Source: Tsuneonella sediminis
GTDB lineage: Bacteria; Pseudomonadota; Alphaproteobacteria; Sphingomonadales; Sphingomonadaceae
Assembly: GCF_051912845.1 (NCBI RefSeq)
Contig: NZ_JBNCBU010000001.1
Coordinates: 1,736,001-1,800,000, forward strand
Direction: 5' to 3'
DNA length: 64,000 nucleotides
The notes under the pieces were generated by a model that was given only the letters and a program-made list of their open reading frames with translations, ran no database searches and was not told the DNA's origin. The translations under genes and the position numbers were made by a program. Of this stretch, positions 25,775-34,579 are shown one piece after another; position 1 is the first letter of the stretch, and each line of letters opens with the position of its first letter.

Positions 25775-27078
25775 GCGGCAGGGGCCGGGGACCCTTCCGC
25801 TTCGCGCGCCGCTTCGCGCCAGCCGATGTCCCGGCGGCAGAAGAGGCTTGGCGCATCGATCGCATCGACCGCGGCGTAGGCGCTGGCCTGCGCATCGCGC
25901 ACGGTCGTGCCCGTCGCAGTGACGCCGAGCACACGGCCGCCGCTGGCGACGAGGTCGCCGGAAGACTGCGCCGTGCCCGCGTGGAACACTTTCGCTCCGT
26001 CCGCCTCGGCCTTGCCCAGTTTGATCGCGCCGCCCTTGGCCGGCGTTCCGGGGTAGCCCTCGGCCGCCATCACCACGGTCAGCGCGACTTCCTTGCGCAT
26101 CTTGACCGGCTGGACGCGTGACAGGCGGTTCTGCGCACAGGCGAGCAGCAGCTCGCCAAGGTCGTCCTCCAGCCGCATCATCAGGGCCTGGCATTCGGGG
26201 TCGCCGAAGCGGCAGTTGTATTCGACCAGCTTCGGGCCTTCGCTCGTCAGCATCAGGCCCGCGAACAGCACGCCCGAATACGGCGTTCCCGCGTCCGCCA
26301 GCGCGCGCACGGTGGGGGCGATGATCCGCTCGATCACCTCGCCGCGCAGCAGCGGGGTCAGCACGCGCGCCGGGGAATAGGCGCCCATCCCGCCGGTGTT
26401 GGGGCCGGTATCGCCTTCGCCCACGCGCTTGTGGTCCTGCGCGCTGCCAAACGCCAGCACGCTGGCACCGTCGGTGAGCGCGAAGAAGCTGACCTCCTCG
26501 CCGTCCATGTACTCCTCGATCACGACTTCGGCGCCGGCCTCTCCAAACCCGCCGCCGAACATGTCCGCGAGCGCGGCCTCGGCTTCCTCGCGGGTATCGG
26601 CGATCACCACCCCCTTGCCTGCGGCAAGGCCGTCGGCCTTGAGCACGTAGGGGGGCGTGAAGTTCTCGAGAGCGGCGGTCGCGTTGGCGAGCGAGGTCGC
26701 CCGCACGTAACCCGCCGTGGGAATGCCCGCCTTCCTGCACAGGTCCTTGGTGAAGCCCTTGCTCCCTTCCAGCTGCGCCGCCGCCCTGCCGGGGCCGAAC
26801 ACGTCGACGCCGTGGGCGCGCAGCGTATCTGCGAGCCCTTCGACGAGCGGCGCCTCCGGGCCGATGACCACGAGACCGATGCGGCGGTCCTCGCAGAACA
26901 GCGCGACCGCATCGTGATCCGACGCATCAAGCGACACGAGGTCGGCGTGCTGCGCGATGCCCGGGTTGCCCGGCGCCGCGTACAGCCTATCTCCCTCGTT
27001 CGACAGCAGCCGGGATTGCGCGAGCTTCCACGCCAGCGCATGTTCGCGCCCGCCGCTGCCCAGCAAAAGGATGTTCAT
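25771..27078 (-). CDS. purD: Phosphoribosylamine-glycine ligase
   Basis: 435 residues. GARS motifs: LLLGSGGREHALAWKL, IGPEAPLVEGLAD, ATP-grasp block YVLKADGLAAGKGVVI, GEGDTGPNTGGMGAY, and EYNCRFGDPECQ. Second step of purine synthesis. The start codon at 27078-27076 overlaps that of the divergent xseA by two bases. The SD GGGAG lies inside the xseA coding sequence. Confidence 0.97.
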   Translation of the reverse strand: MNILLLGSGGREHALAWKLAQSRLLSNEGDRLYAAPGNPGIAQHADLVSLDASDHDAVALFCEDRRIGLVVIGPEAPLVEGLADTLRAHGVDVFGPGRAAAQLEGSKGFTKDLCRKAGIPTAGYVRATSLANATAALENFTPPYVLKADGLAAGKGVVIADTREEAEAALADMFGGGFGEAGAEVVIEEYMDGEEVSFFALTDGASVLAFGSAQDHKRVGEGDTGPNTGGMGAYSPARVLTPLLRGEVIERIIAPTVRALADAGTPYSGVLFAGLMLTSEGPKLVEYNCRFGDPECQALMMRLEDDLGELLLACAQNRLSRVQPVKMRKEVALTVVMAAEGYPGTPAKGGAIKLGKAEADGAKVFHAGTAQSSGDLVASGGRVLGVTATGTTVRDAQASAYAAVDAIDAPSLFCRRDIGWREAAREAEGSPAPAA

Positions 27079-28483
27079 GCCCGCTCCCGATCTCGACGAT
27101 GATGGTGACCGAGCGGGGCTGGTAGCGAAGGGGCGCGCCGGGGACAACGCCGAGCCGCTCAGCGTGTCCGAGCTGTCGAACATCCTGAAGCGGACGGTCG
27201 AGGACCGATTCGGCTTCGTGCGCCTGCGCGGTGAGTTGTCGGGCGTGAAGCGCGCCGCGTCGGGCCACCTTTATTGCTGCCTCAAGGACGACAAGGCGGT
27301 GATCGACGGGGTCATGTGGCGCGGCAGCGCCGAGCGGCTGGCCTTCGTACCCGAGGACGGGCTGGAGGTCGTCGCGAGCGGCAAGCTGACGACCTATCCG
27401 GGCCGCTCGAAATACCAGGTGGTGATCGACAGCCTCGAGCTTGCCGGCGAAGGCGCGCTGCTCGCGCTGCTCGAGAAGACCCGCCAGCGGCTCGCGGCAG
27501 AAGGCCTGTTCGATCCCGCGCGCAAGCGGCCCTTGCCCTACCTTCCGGGGACGATCGGGGTGGTCACCTCGCCGACCGGCGCAGTAATCCGCGACATCCT
27601 CCATCGTCTCGCCGACCGCTTTCCGAGCCGGGTCGTCGTCTGGCCGGTGCTCGTACAGGGGCAGGGCGCAGCGGACCAGGTTGCCTCCGCGATACGCGGG
27701 TTCTCGGCCCTTCCCGACGGGCACGGCCTGCGTCCCGATCTGCTGATCGTCGCGCGTGGCGGCGGGTCGATCGAGGACCTGTGGTGCTTCAACGAGGAAG
27801 TCGTGGTCCGCGCGATCGCCGCGTGTCCGATCCCCACGATCAGCGCGGTCGGGCACGAGACCGATACCACGCTCGCCGATTTCGCCGCCGATCGCCGTGC
27901 GCCGACTCCGACTGCCGCCGCCGAGATCGCGGTTCCGGTGCGGCGCGATCTGGCGAACGCGCTCGCGGACTTCGCGGCGCGCAAGCAGCGTTGCGCGCTG
28001 CGTCCCGTCGAACTGGGCCGCGAGCGGCTCGACGCGCGGGTGCGCCGGATGCCGCGGATCGAGGCGTTGCTCGCGCCCCAGGCACAGAAGCTCGATGAAC
28101 TTGCCGGGCGGCTGCGCCAGGGCCTGCGCGATCGCGCGGCCCAGGCGCGCGAGGCGCTCGGCCGCGATCGCGCGCGACTGTCGCCCTCCCTTCTCAGGCA
28201 CCGGCTCGAACGGGGCCGGGACCGGCTGGCGGCGAGCGTGCGGCTGATGGCCTCGCTCGACCCGGACGCGGTGCTCCAGCGCGGCTACGTCCGCGTGACC
28301 GGCCCCGATGGCCGCACGCTGACCGATGCAGGCGCCGCGAGGGGGGAGTCCGCGCTCACGCTGCGGTTTCGCGACGGCCCGCTCGAAGTTGCGCCGCTTG
28401 CCGGGGCGCGCCGCAGGCCCGCCGGGGGATCGGCGGCGCGGCAGAAGGAACCGCCTGCCCGGCAGGACGATTTGTTCGGTTGA
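27077..28483 (+). CDS. xseA: Exodeoxyribonuclease VII large subunit
   Basis: 468 residues. N-terminal OB fold (LSVSELSNILKRTVED, GFVRLRGELSGVKRAASGHLY), catalytic region with IGVVTSPTGAVIRDILHR, VARGGGSIEDLW.FNEE and ISAVGHETDTTLADF.ADRRAPTP, then a long helical region and a basic tail ending DDLFG. With XseB it degrades single-stranded DNA. ATG 27077 has the SD AAAAGG at the right distance. xseB is not in the window. Confidence 0.96.
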   Translation: MPAPDLDDDGDRAGLVAKGRAGDNAEPLSVSELSNILKRTVEDRFGFVRLRGELSGVKRAASGHLYCCLKDDKAVIDGVMWRGSAERLAFVPEDGLEVVASGKLTTYPGRSKYQVVIDSLELAGEGALLALLEKTRQRLAAEGLFDPARKRPLPYLPGTIGVVTSPTGAVIRDILHRLADRFPSRVVVWPVLVQGQGAADQVASAIRGFSALPDGHGLRPDLLIVARGGGSIEDLWCFNEEVVVRAIAACPIPTISAVGHETDTTLADFAADRRAPTPTAAAEIAVPVRRDLANALADFAARKQRCALRPVELGRERLDARVRRMPRIEALLAPQAQKLDELAGRLRQGLRDRAAQAREALGRDRARLSPSLLRHRLERGRDRLAASVRLMASLDPDAVLQRGYVRVTGPDGRTLTDAGAARGESALTLRFRDGPLEVAPLAGARRRPAGGSAARQKEPPARQDDLFG

Positions 28484-28507
28484 ACGCGAAATGGTAGGAC
28501 CCGCTCC

Positions 28508-28708
28508 ATGTTGATGAATTCGAGCGATCGAGCGGCAGAGCTGATCTATGGCCCCAACGGATTCCGCGTGATGCGGCCCGGCAACCACGTCGTCTGCGCG
28601 GCCAGCGGCGCGGCGGTACCGCTCGAGGAACTGCGCTACTGGAGCGTCGAACGCCAGGAAGCCTACGCCAGCGCGCAGCACGCCACGCGGAGGCTGCTCC
28701 CCGAGTGA
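28508..28708 (+). CDS. DUF2093-family protein
   Basis: 66 residues, matching the DUF2093 pattern: YGPNGFRVMRPGNHVVCAAS, then VPLEELRYWSVERQEAY. Function unknown; the family is restricted to alphaproteobacteria and is often found beside xseA, as here. ATG 28514 is an alternative start. Overlaps the M23 peptidase gene by GTGA. Confidence 0.88.
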   Translation: MLMNSSDRAAELIYGPNGFRVMRPGNHVVCAASGAAVPLEELRYWSVERQEAYASAQHATRRLLPE

Positions 28709-29595
28709 ACACGCGTCCGGTCGCGATCGTCCCGCTGGTTCTTTCCGCCTGCGTGCCCGCAGGCGCGCCGCCCGCGCCCGAGAGCGCGGCGGTCGTGCAG
28801 CCGGTGCGCCAGCCAGCGCCCACGCCCACCCCCTCCGGCCCGACCACCTTCGTTTTCGACGGCCAGCTGACCCAGGGCGGCTGGATTCGCGGCCAGGCGC
28901 CCGCCGGCACCCGTACAGCCACCCTCAACGGCACATCGTTGAGGCTGGACCCGCAGGGCCGTTTCTTCGCCGCGTTCGACCGCGACGCGGGCCCCTCCGC
29001 GACACTGGTGGCCCGGCTGGCCGACGGGCGCGAGGTGAAGAGCCCGCTGACGATCGCCCCGCGCGAATGGAACATCGAGCACATCGACGCTGCTCGCCTG
29101 CCCAGCGGACCGACCGAGGCGTTCCTGCGCATCCGCCGCCCCGAACTCGCGCGCATTCGCGCCGCGCGGGAGATGGACCACGATGTCGGGGGCTGGACCC
29201 AGCCGTTCGCCTGGCCGGTCAAGGGGCGCATTTCAGGCCGGTTCGGGTCACAGCGGGTCTACCGCGGCGAACCCGGTTCGTACCACTCGGGGCTCGATAT
29301 CGCGCCGGGTGGCGGCACGCCCTACGTCGCGCCAGCGGACGGGGTCGTGGTGCTGGCCGCGACGAGCCCCTTCTCGCTCGAGGGCAACCTGCTGATGATC
29401 GACCACGGGGGCGGGCTCAACAGCGCGTTCCTGCATTCGCGGTCGCTCGCAGTGAAGGAAGGTGATCGGGTCAGACAGGGCCAGCTGCTCGGCCATGTCG
29501 GTGCGACCGGCCGGGCCACGGGGCCGCACCTGCACTGGTCGCTCGAATGGCAGGGCGCGCGTCTCGACCCGCTGCTGTTCCTGCCGCCGCAATAA
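28705..29595 (+). CDS. M23-family metallopeptidase, lipoprotein
   Basis: 296 residues, GTG start. A short signal ends in a lipobox (VLSACVP). A Pro-rich linker leads to a beta-rich domain and then the M23/LytM domain (about 185-290) with YHSGLDIAP (HxxxD zinc ligands) and GPHLHWSLEW (HxH). It likely cleaves peptidoglycan cross-bridges in the periplasm. All zinc ligands are intact. Confidence 0.92.
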   Translation: MNTRPVAIVPLVLSACVPAGAPPAPESAAVVQPVRQPAPTPTPSGPTTFVFDGQLTQGGWIRGQAPAGTRTATLNGTSLRLDPQGRFFAAFDRDAGPSATLVARLADGREVKSPLTIAPREWNIEHIDAARLPSGPTEAFLRIRRPELARIRAAREMDHDVGGWTQPFAWPVKGRISGRFGSQRVYRGEPGSYHSGLDIAPGGGTPYVAPADGVVVLAATSPFSLEGNLLMIDHGGGLNSAFLHSRSLAVKEGDRVRQGQLLGHVGATGRATGPHLHWSLEWQGARLDPLLFLPPQ

Positions 29596-29615
29596 CGGTC
29601 CGGCCCCATATGCGA

Positions 29616-29650
29616 AAAGGGCGCGCGGACCGAAGTCTCGCGCGCCCTTT
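29616..29650. terminator. Bidirectional terminator between M23 gene and rpmB
   Basis: Perfect 12-bp arms AAAGGGCGCGCG (29616-29627) and CGCGCGCCCTTT (29639-29650) with an 11-nt loop. T-runs of three to four bases occur on both strands. It sits between two convergent genes and can serve both. Confidence 0.82.
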
Positions 29651-29669
29651 CGGCCAGCCTGAACGCGAA

Positions 29670-29960
29670 TCAGGCGGCGGCCTTGTCGGCCTTCTTCAGC
29701 TCGCGCTTCACCTTGAGCGCGCCCGCCGAGAGCTTGTCGTCGCTGGTCTTGAGCAGCCACGCATCGAGCCCGCCGTTGTGCTCGACCGAGCGAAGGCCCT
29801 GGGTCGACACGCGGAACTTGAAGCTGCGGTCGAGCTTCTCGCTCATCAGCGTAACGTTCTGCAGGTTCGGCAGGAAGACCTTCTTGGTCTTGTTGTTGGC
29901 GTGGCTCACGTTGTGGCCGACCTGGCGGCCCTTGCCGGTGAGTTCGCAGATGCGGGACAT
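29670..29960 (-). CDS. rpmB: 50S ribosomal protein L28
   Basis: 96 residues, the longer alphaproteobacterial form. The start is SRICELTGKGRQVGHNVSHANNKTK (first and last parts of the L28 signature), with RSFKFRVSTQGLRSVEHNGG later. No zinc cysteines. Monocistronic, followed by the strong bidirectional terminator. Confidence 0.97.
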   Translation of the reverse strand: MSRICELTGKGRQVGHNVSHANNKTKKVFLPNLQNVTLMSEKLDRSFKFRVSTQGLRSVEHNGGLDAWLLKTSDDKLSAGALKVKRELKKADKAAA

Positions 29961-30056
29961 GACAAATCTCTTCGATAAGCTGTGACGGCAGTGCCGGGAA
30001 AGGCGCGCGCTTAGCGAGGCACTCGCGAATCGTCAAGCACCTGCTAGGGGCAACGG

Positions 30057-30512
30057 GTGACCAGATGGCCGCTGCCCGAACCGATGAAACGTGCGCTCGC
30101 GCTCGCACAGGCGGCGGCCGAGGCCGGCGAGGTGCCGATCGGCGCGGTCATCGTCAAGGCAGGGCGCGTCGTGGGCGAAGGTCGCAACGCCCCGCGCGCC
30201 GATCATGACCCCACCGCGCACGCGGAAATCGCCGCGATCCGGATGGCTGCCAAGGTGCTCGAAAACGAGCGGCTGACCGACTGCGAGATGTTCGTGACGC
30301 TCGAACCGTGCGCGATGTGCGCCGGCGCGCTCGTGCACGCGCGAATCGCCCGCCTCGTCTATGCCGCGCCCGATCCGAAGGGCGGGGCGGTCGCCCACGG
30401 CGCGCGGGTGTTCGACCACCCACAGGCGCTCCATAGGCCCGAGGTGGTGAGCGGCGTGGGAGAGGCGGAAGCCGCGGAACTGCTGCGCGGTTTCTTTCGC
30501 CAACGCCGCTAG
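30057..30512 (+). CDS. tadA: tRNA-specific adenosine deaminase
   Basis: 151 residues, GTG start. Zinc deaminase motifs: AHAEIAAIR (HAE with catalytic Glu) and LEPCAMCAGALVHARI (PCxxC). TadA converts A34 to inosine in tRNA-Arg(ACG). The stop codon shares a CTAG with the convergent RNase T2 gene. Confidence 0.95.
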   Translation: MTRWPLPEPMKRALALAQAAAEAGEVPIGAVIVKAGRVVGEGRNAPRADHDPTAHAEIAAIRMAAKVLENERLTDCEMFVTLEPCAMCAGALVHARIARLVYAAPDPKGGAVAHGARVFDHPQALHRPEVVSGVGEAEAAELLRGFFRQRR

Positions 30513-31243
30513 AGGCCGCGCCAGATCTTCATCGGTGCACTGTCGCGGGCGCCGGTGCGCCGCCGGTCGCACGCCTCCGGCATGAAGTTCCGCCCGTAGC
30601 AGAGCCGCAGTTCCTCGAGCCACCCGCGCCGGTTGAGCTTCACGCCGACAGATTCGCGCGGCCAGGCCGGGTTGGCACGGATCCAGGCGTCGCGCAGTTG
30701 GCCCGCCGTGAGGCCATCCTCCTTCGACAGCCGGTCGAGATCGGGCAGGCGGAGGCTGTCCCAGAGAATACGGGTCACCCGGAAGTAGGTCCGCGGCGCT
30801 CGCACCATGCAGGCGCCGTGCTTGGCCCATTCCTTCGCCTGCATCCGCGCCGAGGGCATCATGCACAGGTTGCGGCGAACCTCGGCGGGCGATGGCCTGC
30901 GCGGGTTCGGGCACCACTGCGGCCATCCTGCGCGGCCTTCCGGCCACAGGCCATGGACGACTAGCCCGAAGCGTCCGCTCCGGCCCGAGCACTGCATGGC
31001 ATCCGCGCGCCTCGTCTCGCGGCCCTTGCAGAACTCGGGCGCCCAGCTCAGCGCCAGGGTATAGCCGGTGACCGGTACGTTGCGCGCAGGTCCATCGGGG
31101 CGCACCTGCGGGACCTGCACGCCCTGGGGAACGCGGCACTGGTAGGCCTGCGCCACTGCCGGGGCGGCGGCCACCGCGCACAGGGCGGCAAGGCTAGTCG
31201 AAAGTCGCAGTATCGAGTTCGCCCGCTTTCGAGAACCACGCAT
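30509..31243 (-). CDS. Ribonuclease T2, exported
   Basis: 244 residues with a good signal peptide (n-region MRGSRKR, hydrophobic core LSTSLAALCAVAAAPAVA, cleavage after AQA). The two catalytic segments are present: VVHGLWPEG (CAS-1, His) and KEWAKHGAC (CAS-2, Glu, Lys, His). It should cleave RNA via 2',3'-cyclic phosphates in the periplasm. Several cysteines fit disulfides. The chosen ATG overlaps the preceding gene by 50 bp, which is unusual; no SD is visible, so a later non-ATG start is possible. Confidence 0.88.
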   Translation of the reverse strand: MRGSRKRANSILRLSTSLAALCAVAAAPAVAQAYQCRVPQGVQVPQVRPDGPARNVPVTGYTLALSWAPEFCKGRETRRADAMQCSGRSGRFGLVVHGLWPEGRAGWPQWCPNPRRPSPAEVRRNLCMMPSARMQAKEWAKHGACMVRAPRTYFRVTRILWDSLRLPDLDRLSKEDGLTAGQLRDAWIRANPAWPRESVGVKLNRRGWLEELRLCYGRNFMPEACDRRRTGARDSAPMKIWRGL

Positions 31244-31616
31244 TCGCCGACGGCAGGAAGAGCATGGTCGCCGCGACGAGGCCGAGAGCCATCGCGGCAA
31301 GCCAGGTCGCCGAAACGAAGTCGGCGGTGCCGGCCTCCAGCACGATTGCAACGGCCCACGCCGCCTTTGCAAGGAGGAACGCCGGCACCAGCCAGCGCGC
31401 AAGGCGTAGCGCGAAGAACCACACGAGGCCCGTGGTCATCAGCGCGATCGTCAACCGCACGCTCGATCCGATGATGGTCCCGTCGCGGATCGCGCGCGGC
31501 AGCGCGGGGTCGGCCAGTTCCGCCATTCCGTCGGCAAAGCTCAGCAGCGCGGCGCCCGCGAACAGGACCGCGAAGGCCCGGATCGGCCACGGCCGCTGAC
31601 CCTTACGCGCTCTCAC
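31194..31616 (-). CDS. Small four-TM membrane protein, hypothetical
   Basis: 140 residues with about four TM helices and a short basic N-terminus. No recognised family. The GTG start at 31616 overlaps the nadC stop (GTGA), and the 3' end overlaps the RNase T2 gene by 50 bp, so it links nadC and the nuclease gene in one transcript. Confidence 0.65.
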   Translation of the reverse strand: MRARKGQRPWPIRAFAVLFAGAALLSFADGMAELADPALPRAIRDGTIIGSSVRLTIALMTTGLVWFFALRLARWLVPAFLLAKAAWAVAIVLEAGTADFVSATWLAAMALGLVAATMLFLPSANAWFSKAGELDTATFD

Positions 31617-32482
31617 AGCGGGGTGAAGTCCAGCCCGATGTCGGCGGCTGGCGCGCTCTGCGTCAGGCGGCCGACCGAGACGTAGTCGACGCCGGTCGCC
31701 GCCTTGGCGCGGATCGTGTCGAGGTTGATCCCGCCGCTCGCCTCGGTCGGCACGCGGCCCGCGACCTGCCGGACTGCTTCGCGCAATGTGGGCGGGTCCA
31801 TGTTGTCGAGCAGCAGCCGGGTGGCCCCCGCCACTATCGCGGGCTCGATCTGGTCGATCCGGTCGACTTCGCAGATGATCTCGCCGATCCCCGCATCGAC
31901 CGCACGGCGCACTGCTTCCTCGACGCTGCCGGCGACGAGGACGTGGTTGTCCTTGATCATCGCGGCGTCCCACAGGCCCAGCCGGTGATTCGCCGCACCG
32001 CCCATGCGGGTGGCGTATTTCTCGAGATGGCGCAGGCCGGGGATCGTCTTGCGCGTGTCGAGCAGCGTGCAGGCGGGATTGTCCATCGCGCGCACGTATT
32101 CGCGGGTTAACGTGGCGATTCCCGACAGATGCTGCACCGTGTTGAGCGCGCTGCGCTCGGCGGTGAGCATCGCGCGGGCGTCGCCGGCAAGGCGCATGAG
32201 GTCGGTTCCCGGCGAGACTTCGTCACCTTCGTCTGCCAGCAGTTCGATCTCGATGTCCGGATCGAGTGCACGGAAAAACGCCTCGGCAACCGGAAGCCCC
32301 GCGACGACGATCGCATCGCGGCTGTCCATCACGCCCGAAAACCGCGCGCCGGCCGGGATCACGCTCTCGCTGGTGACGTCGCGTCCGCCGCCCGGCACTC
32401 CCACGCCGAGGTCCTCCGCCAGCGTGTCGCGCACGAAACGGTCGAGGTCGAACCCCTCGAGATGCCAGCCTTCAGTGGACAA
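31613..32482 (-). CDS. nadC: Nicotinate-nucleotide pyrophosphorylase (carboxylating)
   Basis: 289 residues with a TTG start that overlaps the regulator gene by 11 bp. Family blocks: LAEDLGVG, SALNTVQHLSGIAT, LLDTRKTIPGLRHLEKYA, GGAANHRLGLWDAAMIKDNH, LLLDNM and EASGGINLDTI. It converts quinolinate and PRPP to NaMN in NAD synthesis. nadA and nadB are not in the window. Confidence 0.95.
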   Translation of the reverse strand: MSTEGWHLEGFDLDRFVRDTLAEDLGVGVPGGGRDVTSESVIPAGARFSGVMDSRDAIVVAGLPVAEAFFRALDPDIEIELLADEGDEVSPGTDLMRLAGDARAMLTAERSALNTVQHLSGIATLTREYVRAMDNPACTLLDTRKTIPGLRHLEKYATRMGGAANHRLGLWDAAMIKDNHVLVAGSVEEAVRRAVDAGIGEIICEVDRIDQIEPAIVAGATRLLLDNMDPPTLREAVRQVAGRVPTEASGGINLDTIRAKAATGVDYVSVGRLTQSAPAADIGLDFTPL

Positions 32483-33275
32483 AGCGGGCTACGACGTCGC
32501 GGTAGCTGCGGCTCACCTTCACTTCGGCGCCACTCTCGAGCACCAGAAAGCATTCGCCGTTCGTGTGCGGGCGCACCTGGCGGACCTGGTTGAGGTTCAC
32601 GATCGTCGAGCGGTGAACGCGCTGGAAGGTGCGCGGATCGAGGCGGCGCTCGAGGTCCTTCATCGTCTCGCGCAGAACGAGGCTGTTGTTGCCGGTGGAG
32701 ATGACCATGTAGTCGCCGGCGGCCTCGATGTGCTCGATCGAATCGATCTCGACGCGGAAGATCTGGCCGCGGTCCTTGATGTTGATGAGCTTCTCGTAGC
32801 GGTCGGCGCTTTCGCCCGGAGCCTCGTCGGCGGCGAATTCCTGCGCCGCGTCGGGGGCAACCTCGCTCAGCACGTTCTTGAGCTTCTCAGCCTCGTCGGC
32901 GCTGCGCTTCTCGGCAAGGCGCTGGCGCACCCGCTCCACCGTATCGGCGAGCTTGTCCTCGTCGACCGGCTTCATCAGGTAATTGACCGCGTTGGCCTCG
33001 AACGCGCGGATTGCGTGCTCCTCGAACGCCGTGACGAAGACGAACAGCGGGGGCTCGATCTCCATCACGCCCTTGACTACGCTGAACCCGTCGAACCCGG
33101 GCATCTGGATGTCGAGGAAGACGAGGTCGGGCTTTTCGGTCTTGATTGACCGGATCGCCTCGCGGCCATTGGCGCAGGTGCCGATCACTTCGACGTCGTC
33201 GAACTTGTCGAGACGGAGCTGGAGGCCCTGGATGGCGAGCTTCTCGTCGTCGACGATCAGGGTGCGGATGGTCAT
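32472..33275 (-). CDS. LytTR-family response regulator (second pair)
   Basis: 267 residues. Receiver domain with D9/D10, phosphoacceptor D55 in LVFLDIQMPGFDG, and K102 in YLMKPVDEDKL. An Ala/Glu-rich linker (about 120-155) leads to LytTR (about 165-265) with EAAGDYMVIS and FQRVHRSTIVNLNQV. It is coupled by ATGA to the upstream kinase gene. Distinct from the first regulator in linker and sequence, so it is not a recent duplication. Confidence 0.93.
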   Translation of the reverse strand: MTIRTLIVDDEKLAIQGLQLRLDKFDDVEVIGTCANGREAIRSIKTEKPDLVFLDIQMPGFDGFSVVKGVMEIEPPLFVFVTAFEEHAIRAFEANAVNYLMKPVDEDKLADTVERVRQRLAEKRSADEAEKLKNVLSEVAPDAAQEFAADEAPGESADRYEKLINIKDRGQIFRVEIDSIEHIEAAGDYMVISTGNNSLVLRETMKDLERRLDPRTFQRVHRSTIVNLNQVRQVRPHTNGECFLVLESGAEVKVSRSYRDVVARFVH

Positions 33276-34480
33276 GCGGCTGTTCCAATCGATCGCGGCT
33301 CGGGCCGCGGGGCGTTAACGGGTTCGGCCGGCGCGGGTTTCGCCGCGCGGGCCGGTTCCACCTTCTCGGCAGGTTCGTACGGGATCTCGATGATCACGGT
33401 GAAACCGCCTTCGGGCGGATTGCGGATTTCGAAGCGGTGGTCCTCACCATAGGCCTGGGCAAGACGGTCGCGGATGTTGGCAAGGCCGACGCCGGTCGAC
33501 ACCGTCCTGCCCACGCCCGCAAGAGAGTTCGGATAGCTGGCGCGGGGCGCTCCCTCGCGCAAGCCCGGGCCGGTATCCGACACGGCGACGCGCAGCCGCC
33601 GTCCGACGAGTTGCGCGGTGAGCGAGATGCAGGCGCCTTCTTCCTGCGGGCTGACGGCATACTTGATGGCGTTCTCGACCAGCGGCTGGAGCAGCATCGA
33701 CGGCAGGCAGGCGTTCGCCGCCTCCGGGTCGACGCGGAACTCGGTGCGCAGGCGTTCCTCGAAGCGCATCCGCTCGATCCCCAGGTACAGCTGCAGCGTC
33801 TCGACCTCCTGTGCGACGGTGACCTTGCTGCCCGGTTCGCTGACGAGAGTGTGGCGCAGGAATGCCGACAGGCGGGTGAGCATCGCGTTAGCCGGCTCGG
33901 TCTGTTTGAGCAGCACCAGCGTCGAGATCGAGTTCAGCGTGTTAAACAGGAAGTGGGGGTTGAGCTGGTACCGCAGCATTGCGAGCTGTGCGCTGGTCGC
34001 CTGCGCCTCGAGCCTCTCGAGCCGGTCGGCCTGCTCCTCGACCTGGAGGAAGAAATTGATCGCGTAATAGAGCGCCGACCACGCGCCGAGCAGGGTGCCG
34101 TCGAGGAACACCAGCCCGACGATCCGCTGCGCGAAGGTCATGTCGCGGATGCCTGAGTAATAGATGCCCTGCAGCCAAGAATCGATCGCTGCATAGATCG
34201 CCACGGCGCCAGCGAGCACCAGTGCCGACATGGTCCACGTCACCACCGGGCGACGCTGGATGAGCTGGCCGTAGATCACGCTCAGGATCAGGCTGATGGC
34301 GAACCCGGTGATGACCTGCACCAGCACGACGAGCAGCAGGTCCCACGGCTGCTGGTTGGCAAGCGCGGACATCGACCGCAGCACCAGCACCCCGCCCCAG
34401 CCCGCGAACTGCAGGTTCCAGAAGGCGGCGTTCTTGTTGTCGAAGAACGGCGCGGGGCGGAAGGGCAGCATCATCGGCAT
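33272..34480 (-). CDS. LytS-type membrane sensor histidine kinase (second pair)
   Basis: 402 residues. Four TM helices in the first 145 residues, a short coiled segment (VEEQADRLERLEAQA), the His motif YQLNPHFLFNTLNSIS, N-box LQPLVENAIKYAV, and G-boxes DTGPGL and GVGLANIRDRL. A Pro/Ala-rich tail of about 35 residues is unusual. It pairs with the following regulator gene (ATGA overlap). Stimulus unknown. A possible promoter (TTGTCT-N16-TAGTTT) precedes it at about 34497-34528. Confidence 0.93.
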   Translation of the reverse strand: MPMMLPFRPAPFFDNKNAAFWNLQFAGWGGVLVLRSMSALANQQPWDLLLVVLVQVITGFAISLILSVIYGQLIQRRPVVTWTMSALVLAGAVAIYAAIDSWLQGIYYSGIRDMTFAQRIVGLVFLDGTLLGAWSALYYAINFFLQVEEQADRLERLEAQATSAQLAMLRYQLNPHFLFNTLNSISTLVLLKQTEPANAMLTRLSAFLRHTLVSEPGSKVTVAQEVETLQLYLGIERMRFEERLRTEFRVDPEAANACLPSMLLQPLVENAIKYAVSPQEEGACISLTAQLVGRRLRVAVSDTGPGLREGAPRASYPNSLAGVGRTVSTGVGLANIRDRLAQAYGEDHRFEIRNPPEGGFTVIIEIPYEPAEKVEPARAAKPAPAEPVNAPRPEPRSIGTAA

Positions 34481-34579
34481 CGCGGGTTCTCCCCTAAACT
34501 AGTTCCGGGTCCGCGTCAGACAAGTTTTGCCATCGGGGGCGGCGATGGGGTAAACCGGCCGCCAGAGGAGAGACCATCG

